Shown here in pieces: positions 16,695 to 24,728 of a stretch of 32,747 bases of DNA (positions within the stretch are counted from its first letter, which is position 1; the number at the start of each line of letters is the position of its first letter). The position numbers and the translations under genes are program-made. A model generated the notes under the pieces. It was not told where the DNA came from. It saw only the letters and a program-made list of their open reading frames with translations, and did not search any database. Source of the DNA: Albimonas sp036154955 (GTDB taxonomy: Bacteria > Pseudomonadota > Alphaproteobacteria > Rhodobacterales > Rhodobacteraceae); contig JAYZWL010000020.1 of NCBI GenBank assembly GCA_036154955.1, positions 1-32,747 on the forward strand, given 5' to 3'.

Positions 16695-17912
16695 ATGCCG
16701 ACCCTTCATATCAGCACCCATGACAGCCTTTACGCGCTCGACATCGAAGGGGGCGCCAACAGCGGCTCCGACGTGGATCTGGAACGGATCGGCGGGTTCG
16801 GCGGAACCGGGGCGCTGGTCGACGTGCTCGACATCGGATTCGCCGCGTCCGGCGGGCTCTACGCCGTCTCCGACGGCTTCGGCGAAACCACCTCCCGGGT
16901 GCTGTCCGAGGTCTTCATGTCCGACGCCGCCCTGAACGGCATCGCCACGCTGGGCGACGGCGAGACCTTCAACGGCCTCGGCCGCGGCATGGTCCACGAC
17001 CTCGCCGTGTCCACCGTCGAGACCGGCGACGTGATCGAGGTCGACCTCTCCGAAGGCGCGATCTTCGAGGCCTTCTCGGGCGCGGGCTTCGGCTCCGCCG
17101 GCGACCTGACCCTGCATGAGGGCCTGATGGCCTATGCCGAGATCGGCCGCCGGTCCGGCGAGGTGAACTACTACGACGATGACGGCGACCTGGTCGCCTC
17201 GACCCGAGTGGACGGGGAGGTCTGGGGCCTCGCCAGCCTGGGCGAGAACAACCTGATCGGCGCCGTCGGCGGCTCCATCCTGCGTATCGACGACGAGACC
17301 GGGGCGATGACCGAGCTCTACGACCTCTCCGCCGCGCTGGACGGCCCGATCACGGGGCTCGCCTTCGGCGGGACCGCCGCGCATGACATCCTGTCGGGCG
17401 GCAACGGCCGGGACCGGATCAAGGGCGGCATCGGCGACGACGTGATCGAGGGCGGCAACGGCCGGGACGTGCTGCTGGGCGCGCGGGGCGACGACATCCT
17501 GTCGGGCGACAACGGCAAGGACCTGCTGCGCGGCAACGCCGGGGACGACTGGCTCACGGGCGGCAACGGCAAGGACAAGCTGATCGGCGGCGGCGGGTCG
17601 GACATCCTCGACGGCGGCCGCGGGCCGGACCGGATCGACGGCGGCTTCGGCGACGACCTGCTGATCGGCGGCAAGGGCCGGGACGTGTTCGCCTTCCATC
17701 ACCGCCCGGGCGACGACGTCATCGCCGACTGGGGGAACGGGCCGGACATGCTGGAACTGGACCTGCGCCGGGTGAACGGGTTCGAGGACCTGGTGCTGGA
17801 GGACACGCGCGACGGCCTGCTGATCACGGCGGAGCGGTTCCACCACTTCTCGGTGCTGATCGAGGACGCCGACGCGGCCAGCTTCTCGGAACGGGACGTG
17901 ATCTTCGTCTGA
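16695..17912 (+). CDS. RTX (hemolysin-type calcium-binding) repeat protein
   Basis: The 405-residue protein has an N-terminal 1-225 domain of repeating beta-strand character with no family I can name. It is followed by about eleven GGxGxDxLx calcium-binding nonapeptides (230-332), such as GGNGRDRIK and GGIGDDVIE, and a C-terminal part beginning DVFAF...GDDVIADW that is usual after RTX repeats. There is no N-terminal signal. The last residues (DVIFV: acidic plus hydrophobic) look like a type I secretion signal. The start has GAGG 5 nt upstream. No type I secretion ATPase, adaptor or activating acyltransferase gene is nearby. Expected to be exported and to fold on calcium; activity unknown. Confidence 0.9.
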   Translation: MPTLHISTHDSLYALDIEGGANSGSDVDLERIGGFGGTGALVDVLDIGFAASGGLYAVSDGFGETTSRVLSEVFMSDAALNGIATLGDGETFNGLGRGMVHDLAVSTVETGDVIEVDLSEGAIFEAFSGAGFGSAGDLTLHEGLMAYAEIGRRSGEVNYYDDDGDLVASTRVDGEVWGLASLGENNLIGAVGGSILRIDDETGAMTELYDLSAALDGPITGLAFGGTAAHDILSGGNGRDRIKGGIGDDVIEGGNGRDVLLGARGDDILSGDNGKDLLRGNAGDDWLTGGNGKDKLIGGGGSDILDGGRGPDRIDGGFGDDLLIGGKGRDVFAFHHRPGDDVIADWGNGPDMLELDLRRVNGFEDLVLEDTRDGLLITAERFHHFSVLIEDADAASFSERDVIFV

Positions 17913-17962
17913 CCTCGTTCCGGGCGGCCCCCCGACGCGGGCCGCCCCCCCCCGACCGCAAG

Positions 17963-17995
17963 CGGCCCGCCCCCGGCGAGGGGGCGGGCCGTTCG
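17963..17995 (+). terminator. Terminator-like hairpin after the RTX gene
   Basis: A perfect 12-bp GC stem (17963-17974 with 17980-17991) and 5-nt loop starts 50 bp past the RTX stop. It is followed by only TTCGTCGAT, so the U-tract is weak. Confidence 0.65.
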
Positions 17996-18040
17996 TCGAT
18001 GGGGCCATCGGGTTGGGCGAGCGGGCGCCGCGCTGGTTGC

Positions 18041-18113
18041 GCGCCCCGGGCTCGACCCGGGGCCTCGCGCGGGCGGCCGGCGTCGCGAGGCCCCGGGTCA
18101 AGCCCGGGGCGCG
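18041..18113. repeat. REP-like palindrome doublet
   Basis: Two inverted copies (18041-18070 and 18085-18113) lie between the convergent RTX and purB genes. The cores are CCCCGGGCTCGACCCGGGG and CCCCGGGTCAAGCCCGGGG; together they could form one large cruciform-like stem. Confidence 0.78.
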
Positions 18114-18177
18114 TGGAGGACACCGGGGCGCCCTTGCGGCGACCGGCGCGCGCCCCCGCCGCCGAGGCGCCGCGCGG

Positions 18178-19482
18178 TCAGCCCTTGCCGAACACCCGCT
18201 CGAAGATCGCGTCGACGCGCTTGAGGTGGTAGCCGAGGTCGAACTTCTCCTCCAGCTCCGCCTCCGACAGGGCCGCGGTGACTTCCGGGTCCGCCTTCAG
18301 CTCGGTCAGGAAATCCGCCCCCTGCTCCCACACCTTCATGGCGTTGCGCTGCACGAGGCGATAGCTGTCCTCGCGGCTCACGCCGGCCTGGGTCAGCGCC
18401 AGCAGCACCCGCTGCGAATGCACCAGGCCTTTGAACTTGTTGAGGTTCGCCAGCATGTTCTCCGGGTAGACCACCATCTTGTCGATCACCCCGGTCAGGC
18501 GGGCCAGCGCGAAGTCGAGCGTGATGGTCGCGTCCGGGCCGATATAGCGCTCGACCGAGGAATGCGAGATGTCGCGCTCATGCCAGAGCGCCACGTTCTC
18601 CATCGCCGGCAGGGCGTAGCTGCGCACCATGCGCGCGAGGCCGGTGAGGTTTTCGGTCAGCACCGGGTTGCGCTTGTGCGGCATGGCCGACGAGCCCTTC
18701 TGGCCGGGAGAGAAGAACTCTTCGGCCTCCAGCACCTCGGTCCGCTGCATGTGGCGGATCTCGATGGAGACGTTCTCGATCGAGGACGCGACCACCGCCA
18801 GCGCCGCGAAGAAGGCCGCGTGACGGTCGCGCGGGATGACCTGGGTGGAGATCGGCTCCGGCTCCAGCCCCATGGCCTTGCAGACATGCGCCTCGACCGC
18901 CGGGTCGATATTGGCGAAGGTCCCCACCGCGCCGGAGATGGCGCCGGTGGCGATCTCGTAGCGCGCCTTCTCCAGCCGGTTCCGGTTGCGCTCCATCTCC
19001 GCGTAGAAGCGCGCGAAGGTCAGGCCCATGGTGGTCGGCTCGGCGTGGATCCCGTGCGACCGCCCGATGCGGACCGTGTCCTTGTGCTCCAGCGCCCGGC
19101 GCTTGAGCGCGGCGAGCAGCCCGTCCATGTCGGCGATGAGGATGTCGGCCGCGCGCACAAGCTGCAGGTTGTAGCAGGTGTCGAGCACGTCCGACGAGGT
19201 CATGCCCTGATGCACGAAGCGCGCCTCCGGCCCCACCAGCTCGGCCAGATGGGTCAGGAAGGCGATGACGTCGTGCTTGGTCTCCCGCTCGATCTCGTCG
19301 ATGCGGTCGATGTCGAAGGTCATGTCCTTGGCCTTCCACACCGTCTCGGCGGCGGATTTGGGGATCACGCCCAGCTCGGCCTGGGCGTCGCAGGCATGGG
19401 CCTCGATCTCGAACCACAGGCGGAACTTGGTCTCGGGCGACCAGACGGCGACCATGTCGGGACGGGCGTAGCGGGGGATCAT
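18178..19482 (-). CDS. purB: Adenylosuccinate lyase
   Basis: Cleaves SAICAR to AICAR and adenylosuccinate to AMP, releasing fumarate. The 434-residue protein belongs to the fumarase/aspartase superfamily. It has the start MIPRYARPDM, HQGMTSSDVLDT, SHGIHAEPTTMG with the catalytic His, and the signature loop GSSAMPHKRNP. Length is normal. GGAG lies 6 nt before ATG 19482; the frame stays open upstream to 19908 but that part is antisense to bioY. It is separate from the purC/purS/purQ group by about 7 kb. Confidence 0.96.
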   Translation of the reverse strand: MIPRYARPDMVAVWSPETKFRLWFEIEAHACDAQAELGVIPKSAAETVWKAKDMTFDIDRIDEIERETKHDVIAFLTHLAELVGPEARFVHQGMTSSDVLDTCYNLQLVRAADILIADMDGLLAALKRRALEHKDTVRIGRSHGIHAEPTTMGLTFARFYAEMERNRNRLEKARYEIATGAISGAVGTFANIDPAVEAHVCKAMGLEPEPISTQVIPRDRHAAFFAALAVVASSIENVSIEIRHMQRTEVLEAEEFFSPGQKGSSAMPHKRNPVLTENLTGLARMVRSYALPAMENVALWHERDISHSSVERYIGPDATITLDFALARLTGVIDKMVVYPENMLANLNKFKGLVHSQRVLLALTQAGVSREDSYRLVQRNAMKVWEQGADFLTELKADPEVTAALSEAELEEKFDLGYHLKRVDAIFERVFGKG

Positions 19483-19597
19483 GGCGGGCTCCGGAGACTG
19501 GCGCGGGGGAATTCCGCCGCGACGTAGCGCGGGGCGCGCGCAGGGGCAAGCGGACAGGTGGGCGCGGCGACGGGGGAGGATTTCGGCGGGCGCGTGT

Positions 19598-19614
19598 CGT
19601 AAGGGAAGTTTACG
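19598..19614. promoter_or_regulatory. Inverted repeat between purB and bioY
   Basis: CGTAA and TTACG arms are separated by 7 bases, in the 244-bp divergent gap. It is a candidate operator or part of a promoter. It does not match the BioR consensus TTATMTATAA, and the arms are short, so chance is possible. Confidence 0.25.
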
Positions 19615-19726
19615 GTTCCGCCTTGCGCCGGTCATCGGGGGCGGGTTGAGTGCGCTCCCGCCGGGGCGACGGGGGCGCCGCGCCCTCGCCAGCCCCGGCA
19701 AGGTCCCGATCTGAAAGGAGATCCGC

Positions 19727-20326
19727 ATGTCCCAGCATGTTCTGGCCCCCACCCTGCTGGCCCAGGCCTTCCTGCCCGAGCGCGACGGCGCCGCCGGGCT
19801 CGCGCGGCGCGCGGCGCTGGTGGCGGGCGGCGTCGCGGCGCTGGCGCTCGCTTCCAAGGTGCAGGTGCCGCTGTGGCCGTCGCCGGTGCCGATCAACCTC
19901 GGCTCCATGGCGGCGCTTGCCGTCGGCGCGGCCTATGGCGCGCGGCTGGGGCTGGTCACGGTGCTGGTCTGGCTGGCGCTGGGCGCGCTGGGGGCGGACG
20001 TGTTCGCGGGCTCGGCCTCCGGCGCCACGGGGCTGGCCTATCTGCTCGGCGGCACCGGCGGCTATCTCGCGGGCTACGCGGCGGCGGTGGCCATCGTCGG
20101 CGCGCTCGCGGCCCGGGGATGGAGCCGGAGGCCGCTGCGCATGGCGGGCGCGCTGGTCCTCGGCCATGTCGCGCTCTATGCGCTGGGCCTCCTCTGGCTG
20201 CGCGGCTTCGCGGCGGACTGGACCCAGACGCTCGCCTGGGGGCTGACGCCGTTCCTGGTGGGCGACGCGATCAAGATCGCGCTGGTGACGCTGGCCGCGC
20301 CGCTGGCCTGGCGCGCCGCGCGCTGA
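19727..20326 (+). CDS. bioY: Biotin transporter BioY (ECF S component)
   Basis: Substrate-binding membrane subunit for biotin uptake. The 199-residue protein has about six membrane segments, the early motif ASKVQVPLWPSPVPINLGSMA and GATGLAYLLGGTGGYLAGY typical of BioY. The start has a very strong AAAGGAGA about 5 nt upstream. The bioM and bioN energising genes are absent here, so it either works alone, as shown for some BioY proteins, or borrows an ECF module elsewhere. No BioR-type site is evident upstream. Convergent with the yej operon. Confidence 0.94.
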   Translation: MSQHVLAPTLLAQAFLPERDGAAGLARRAALVAGGVAALALASKVQVPLWPSPVPINLGSMAALAVGAAYGARLGLVTVLVWLALGALGADVFAGSASGATGLAYLLGGTGGYLAGYAAAVAIVGALAARGWSRRPLRMAGALVLGHVALYALGLLWLRGFAADWTQTLAWGLTPFLVGDAIKIALVTLAAPLAWRAAR

Positions 20327-20335
20327 CCGAGAGGG

Positions 20336-20362
20336 GAGGGGGCGGCGCGTCCGCCCCTTTCT
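20336..20362 (+). terminator. Possible terminator of bioY
   Basis: A 7-bp perfect GC stem (20339-20345 with 20351-20357) extends with A-T and G-T pairs and is followed by TTTCT. It lies between the convergent bioY and yej-operon ends and could serve both. Confidence 0.45.
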
Positions 20363-20374
20363 CCCGCCTCCCGC

Positions 20375-20713
20375 CTAGCGGCGCAGCGACATGCGCCGAC
20401 GATGGGCGTGCGGCGACTGCGCCGGCTCGCCATGCTCGCGCACCAGAAAGCCCGCGCCGTCGGCGCCGGTGTTCTGCAGGATCCAGACCTTGGGCGGGAT
20501 ATAGGCGCCCTTGGCGGTGGTGTGGTCGTCCACCTCCAGCCGCCGGCGCGGGCCGGGCAGGGCGGACAGCCGCCCGTAGGCCATCACCCCGTCGCTGAAC
20601 TCCACCACCACCTCGCGCGCCTCCGCTCCCAGCGGGGCGGCCAGCTCGTAGGCGCCCGTGGCGCCGGGATAGATGTGGCTGTTGGCGATCCGCACCCGTT
20701 CCGTCGTGGTCAT
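20375..20713 (-). CDS. Conserved-looking protein of unknown function, last gene of the yej operon
   Basis: I do not recognise this 112-residue protein. It is soluble, mostly beta-strand by pattern (RVRIANSHIYPG, EVVVEFSDG, RRLEVDDHTTAKG, PPKVWILQ), with no signal peptide or Cys. A His/Arg-rich tail occupies the last 18 residues. Its ATG overlaps the yejF stop by ATGA, which argues for a real, coupled gene. The codon pattern is like its neighbours. Possible role: an accessory to peptide uptake or an unrelated passenger; nothing in the sequence decides. Confidence 0.75.
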   Translation of the reverse strand: MTTTERVRIANSHIYPGATGAYELAAPLGAEAREVVVEFSDGVMAYGRLSALPGPRRRLEVDDHTTAKGAYIPPKVWILQNTGADGAGFLVREHGEPAQSPHAHRRRMSLRR

Positions 20714-22308
20714 GCCGCGCCACGGCCGAGCGCCGCCTCCACCAGGTCGCGGGCATAGGCGGTGCGGGGCGCGGCGAAGACCTGCTCCGCCGTCCCGGTC
20801 TCCACGATATCGCCCTGGCGCATGACGATCACGCGATGAGACATGGCTCGAACAACCTTCAGGTCATGGGAGATGAACAGATACGCGAGCCCGTGGCGAC
20901 GTTGCAAGTCGCGCAGCAGGTCAACGATCTGCACCTGCACCGTCATGTCAAGCGCGGAGGTCGGCTCGTCCAGCACCAGCAGCTTCGGCTTGAGGATCAT
21001 CGCGCGGGCGATGGCGATGCGCTGACGCTGTCCGCCGGAGAACTCGTGCGGATAGCGGTCCATGGCGGCGGGGTCGAGCCCGACCTCGTGCAGGGCCCGC
21101 GCCACCGCCTCGCGCGGATTGGCCGCGCCCTCGACATGGTGGATGCCCAGCCCCTCGGCCACGATCCGTCCCACCGACATGCGCGGCGAGAGGCTGCCGA
21201 ACGGATCCTGAAACACCATCTGCATTTCACGACGCAACGGACGCAGGCGGCGCGACTTCCAGCCCTGCACGTCCCGCCCGCCCACGATCACCGGGCCTTC
21301 GGAGGAGATCAGCCGCATCAGCGCCAGCGCCAGCGTGGTCTTGCCGGACCCGCTTTCGCCCACGATGCCCAGCGTCTCGCCCCGGCGGAGCGAAAGCTCC
21401 GCGTGGTTCACCGCCTTGATGAACCCCGCCTCCCGGCGCAGGAAGCCGCGGCGCACCGGGAACCAGACCTTGAGGCCCGGGGTCTCCACCACCGTCTCCG
21501 CCCCCTCGGGCGGGGGCGGGGGGGCGCCGGTGGGCTCGGCGGCCAGCAGTCGGCGGGTGTAGGCGTGGCGGGGATCGGCGAACAGCTCGGCCGTCGCCGC
21601 GGTCTCCACGATCTCGCCATGCTGCATCACCGCCACCCGGTCGGCGATGCGCCGCACGATGCCGAGGTCATGGGTGATGAACAGCATCGCCAGCCCCTCT
21701 TCCCGCTGAAGCCGCTTCAGCAGGTCGAGGATCTGGGCCTGGATTGTGACGTCGAGCGCCGTCGTCGGCTCGTCCGCGATCAGCAGCCGCGGGCCGTTGG
21801 CCAGCGCCATGGCGATCATCACCCGCTGGCGCTGCCCGCCGGACAGCTGGTGGGGATAGTCGTCGAGCCGGGTCTCGGGGTCGCGGATGCCGACCTTGAC
21901 CAGCAGGTCGAGGATCCGCTCCCGCGCCGCCGCGCCCTTGAGGTTCTGGTGAAGCGCGAGGCTCTCGCCCAACTGCCGCTCGATGGTGTGCAGCGGGTTG
22001 AGCGAGGTCATCGGCTCCTGGAACACGAAGCTGACCGCGTTGCCGCGCATCGCCCTGAGCCGCGGCTCGGGCGCGCCGACCATCTCCTCGCCCTCGAACC
22101 GGACCGAGCCCGAGACCTCCGCCGCGTCGGGCGCCAGCCCCACCGTCGCCAGCGCCGAGATCGACTTGCCCGACCCGCTTTCGCCCACCAGCGCCAGCGT
22201 CTCGCCGGGCGCGACATGGAAGGAGACGCCGCGCACCGCGATCGAGGTCCCTTCGCGGGACCGGAAGGCGACGGACAGGTCACGGACGTCGAGGAGGGGC
22301 GCGCTCAT
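20710..22308 (-). CDS. yejF: Oligopeptide/microcin C-type ABC transporter, double ATPase (YejF)
   Basis: One polypeptide with two ABC domains that power the YejB-YejE pore. First half: Walker A GESGSGKS at 42-49, signature LSGGQRQR at 155-162, Walker B LLIADE at 175-180. Second half: GESGSGKT at 317-324, FSGGQRQR at 423-430 and LLVLDE at 444-449. Each half ends with an oligopeptide-type extension; a proline-rich linker (260-270) joins them. The 532-residue length matches YejF. The start at 22308 overlaps the yejE stop (ATGA). Confidence 0.94.
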   Translation of the reverse strand: MSAPLLDVRDLSVAFRSREGTSIAVRGVSFHVAPGETLALVGESGSGKSISALATVGLAPDAAEVSGSVRFEGEEMVGAPEPRLRAMRGNAVSFVFQEPMTSLNPLHTIERQLGESLALHQNLKGAAARERILDLLVKVGIRDPETRLDDYPHQLSGGQRQRVMIAMALANGPRLLIADEPTTALDVTIQAQILDLLKRLQREEGLAMLFITHDLGIVRRIADRVAVMQHGEIVETAATAELFADPRHAYTRRLLAAEPTGAPPPPPEGAETVVETPGLKVWFPVRRGFLRREAGFIKAVNHAELSLRRGETLGIVGESGSGKTTLALALMRLISSEGPVIVGGRDVQGWKSRRLRPLRREMQMVFQDPFGSLSPRMSVGRIVAEGLGIHHVEGAANPREAVARALHEVGLDPAAMDRYPHEFSGGQRQRIAIARAMILKPKLLVLDEPTSALDMTVQVQIVDLLRDLQRRHGLAYLFISHDLKVVRAMSHRVIVMRQGDIVETGTAEQVFAAPRTAYARDLVEAALGRGAA

Positions 22309-23456
22309 CGGAACGCCTTTCGCGGGTCGAAGGCGTCGCGGATCGCCTCGAACACGAAGACCAGCAGCGACAGCATGATCGCGAAGGTGAAGAAGGCGGT
22401 GAAGCCCAGCCAGGGCGCCTGCAGGTTGTTCTTGCCCTGCAACGCCAGGTCCCCCAGCGACGGATACGACGCCGGCAGCCCGAAGCCGATGAAGTCCAGC
22501 GTGGCCAGCGTGGAGATCGAGGCGGTCAGGATGAACGGCATCATGGTCAGCGTCGCCACCATGGCGTTGGGCAGCAGGTGGCGGAACATGATGGTCCAGT
22601 CCCCCACCCCCAGCGCGCGGGCGGCGCGCACGTATTCGAAGTTGCGCGCGCGCAGGAACTCGGCCCGCACCACGCCCACCAGCGCGGTCCACTGGAAGAG
22701 GCTGAGCAGGATCAGCATCGACCAGAAGGTCGGCTCGATGATCGCGGCGATGATCATGATCAGGAACAGGACCGGGATCGCCGACCAGATCTCCTCCACC
22801 CGCTGGAACACCAGGTCCACCCAGCCGCCGAAATAGCCCTGCGCGGCCCCCGCCACCACGCCGATGACGGTGGACAGCAAGGTCAGCGCCAGCCCGAACA
22901 GGACCGAGATCCGGAACCCGTAGATCACCCGCGCCAGCACGTCGCGCGCCTGATCGTCGGTGCCAAGCCAGTGCTCCGCATCCGGGGCGGAGGGGGCGCG
23001 GCCGACGCCGTAGGCGATGGTGTCGTAGGAATAGGCGATCAGAGGCCAGACGATGGCGCCCGGCTCCGCCCCCTCCACCGTCTCGCCGGCGCGGATCTTC
23101 TCGGCCAGCGCCTCGGGCTCGTCGAAGCAGGCGTCGAGCCCGCCGGTCAGGATCAGGCAGCGCACCTCGGGGGCGCGGTAGTCGGCCTCGGTCTGGAAGT
23201 CGCCGCCGAAATCGGTCTCGGGGTGGAATTCGAAGATCGGGAACATGGTCTCGCCCCGATAGGTCACCCAGAGCGGCCGGTCGTTGGCTACGAACTCGGC
23301 GCAGAGCGCCACCACGAACAGGATCAGGAACAGCCAGAGCGACCAGAACCCCCGGCGGTTGGCCTTGAAGTTCTCCCACCGCCGCCGTTGCAGCGGGTCC
23401 AGCGCGAACCAGCCCGTCGCCTGGGGCGGCGGGGCGATCGGATCCGGCCCGCTCAT
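22305..23456 (-). CDS. yejE: Oligopeptide-type ABC permease (YejE)
   Basis: Inner-membrane permease of the YejABEF peptide importer. The 383-residue protein has a first helix at about 37-55, then a large periplasmic insert (55-165) characteristic of YejE with Cys residues in RCLILTGGLDACFDE, and five C-terminal helices with the LGTDDQARDVLARVIYG start of the transport domain and the EAA loop (VRAARALGVGDWTIMFRHLLPN). The start at 23456 overlaps the yejB stop (ATGA); an upstream open frame to 23495 is inside yejB. Confidence 0.93.
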   Translation of the reverse strand: MSGPDPIAPPPQATGWFALDPLQRRRWENFKANRRGFWSLWLFLILFVVALCAEFVANDRPLWVTYRGETMFPIFEFHPETDFGGDFQTEADYRAPEVRCLILTGGLDACFDEPEALAEKIRAGETVEGAEPGAIVWPLIAYSYDTIAYGVGRAPSAPDAEHWLGTDDQARDVLARVIYGFRISVLFGLALTLLSTVIGVVAGAAQGYFGGWVDLVFQRVEEIWSAIPVLFLIMIIAAIIEPTFWSMLILLSLFQWTALVGVVRAEFLRARNFEYVRAARALGVGDWTIMFRHLLPNAMVATLTMMPFILTASISTLATLDFIGFGLPASYPSLGDLALQGKNNLQAPWLGFTAFFTFAIMLSLLVFVFEAIRDAFDPRKAFR

Positions 23457-24547
23457 GCCTCGCGGCTCTCGAAATCGATGCGCGGGTCGATCCACACATA
23501 GGTCAGGTCGGAGATCAGCTTCACCACCATCCCCATCAGCGAGAACAGGAACAGCGTGCCGAACACCACCGGATAGTCGCGGTTGAGCACGCTCTCATAG
23601 CCCAGCAGCCCCAGCCCATCGAGCGAGAACACGATCTCGATGATGAAGGCCCCGGTGAAGAAGATCGAGATGAAGGCCCCCGGGAACCCGGCGATGACGA
23701 TCAGCATCGCGTTGCGGAACACGTGACCGTAGAGGATCCGCCGTTCCGTCAGCCCCTTGGCCCGCGCGGTCATCACGTATTGCTTGCGGATCTCGTCGAG
23801 GAAGGAGTTCTTTGTCAGCAGCGTCAGCGTCGCGAAGCCGGAGATCGACATGGCGATGACCGGCAGGGTGATGTGCCAGAAATAGTCCGCGATCTTCTCC
23901 GGCCAGGACAGCATCTCGAACCCGTCGGAGGTCAGGCCCCGCAGCGGGAACGCCTGAAGATACGACCCGCCCGCGAAGAAGATCAGCAGCATCACCGCGA
24001 ACAGGAATCCCGGGATCGCATAGCCCACGATCACCACGCCCGAGGTCCAGGCGTCGAAGGCGGTCCCGTCGCGCACCGCCTTGCGGATGCCCAGCGGGAT
24101 CGAGACCAGATAGCTCAGCAGCGTGGTCCAAAGCCCCAGGGAGATCGAAACCGGCATCTTCTCCAGGATCAGGTCGATGACGGAGATCGAGCGGTAGTAG
24201 CTCTCCCCGAAATCGAACTGAACATAGTTCCAGATCATCAGCCCGAAGCGTTCCAGCGGCGGCTTGTCGAAGCCGAACTGGCGCTCCAGCTCGGCGATGA
24301 AGTCGGGGTCGAGCCCCTGCGCGCCGCGATATTCGGAGCCGCCGGCCCCGCCGCCGCCGCCGCCCCCCGCCTCGCCGCCTCCGCCGCCGGAAAAGCGGTC
24401 GGTCGACGACGACGGGTCGTTGAGCTGGGAGATGATCTGTTGCACCGGCCCGCCGGGGGCGAACTGGATGACCGCGAAATTGATCGCCATGATCCCCAGC
24501 AGGGTGGGGATCATCAGCAGCAGGCGGCGGAGGATATAGGCGCCCAA
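23453..24547 (-). CDS. yejB: Oligopeptide-type ABC permease (YejB), TTG start
   Basis: Second permease of the transporter. The 364-residue protein begins with the family-typical GAYILRRLLLMIPTLLGI helix and APGGPVQQI. It has the DPP/OPP EAA loop (RKQYVMTARAKGLTERRILYGHVFRN) and ends in DLTYVWIDPRIDF. The family alignment forces a TTG start at 24547: no ATG or GTG fits before the first helix. GGGG lies about 6 nt upstream. The periplasmic loop at 54-69 is an unusually long glycine run. The start is one base past the stop of the small upstream ORF. Confidence 0.93.
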   Translation of the reverse strand: MGAYILRRLLLMIPTLLGIMAINFAVIQFAPGGPVQQIISQLNDPSSSTDRFSGGGGGEAGGGGGGGAGGSEYRGAQGLDPDFIAELERQFGFDKPPLERFGLMIWNYVQFDFGESYYRSISVIDLILEKMPVSISLGLWTTLLSYLVSIPLGIRKAVRDGTAFDAWTSGVVIVGYAIPGFLFAVMLLIFFAGGSYLQAFPLRGLTSDGFEMLSWPEKIADYFWHITLPVIAMSISGFATLTLLTKNSFLDEIRKQYVMTARAKGLTERRILYGHVFRNAMLIVIAGFPGAFISIFFTGAFIIEIVFSLDGLGLLGYESVLNRDYPVVFGTLFLFSLMGMVVKLISDLTYVWIDPRIDFESREA

Positions 24548-24548
24548 G

Positions 24549-24728
24549 TCAGCCCCGACCCTGGCTGTCGCGGCCGCTCTCCTGCGCGGCGGCCCGGCCG
24601 CGGCGCTCGTCGTCCTCGACCCGCACCGGGACCGGCCGGCTCTCGCCCGCCCGGGCGCCCAGCGCGGCGGCTGCCGCGGCGACGGCGCCGGCCAGGCCGA
24701 TCAGGATCATCGCTTCCTGCGGGCTCAC
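24549..24728 (-). CDS. Candidate 59-aa single-span membrane protein between yejA and yejB
   Basis: A GTG codon overlapping the yejA stop (GTGA) opens a 59-codon frame that ends one base before the yejB start. GGAGG sits 7 nt before the GTG; an internal ATG at 24710 (53 residues) has AGGA close by. The product has one hydrophobic helix (MILIGLAGAVAAAAAALG) followed by a charged, Arg/Glu/Asp-rich tail, which looks like a type of small membrane protein. I know no such subunit in Yej transporters. The placement argues for a real gene; low complexity and short length argue for caution. Confidence 0.5.
   Translation of the reverse strand: MSPQEAMILIGLAGAVAAAAAALGARAGESRPVPVRVEDDERRGRAAAQESGRDSQGRG

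Noticed and set aside
16485..18101. 538-aa minus-strand frame antisense to the RTX gene
   Set aside because: Its repeat pattern (VAARQDV, VVAEAAVD) simply mirrors the RTX repeats on the other strand.
8439..18113. Palindrome clusters as a CRISPR array
   Set aside because: Copies are inverted relative to each other, spacing is irregular and no cas gene is present.
20710..23499. A single 929-aa fusion of permease and YejF
   Set aside because: Only the YejF half is in a coding frame; the first part is the shadow of yejE, which has its own frame and an ATGA junction.
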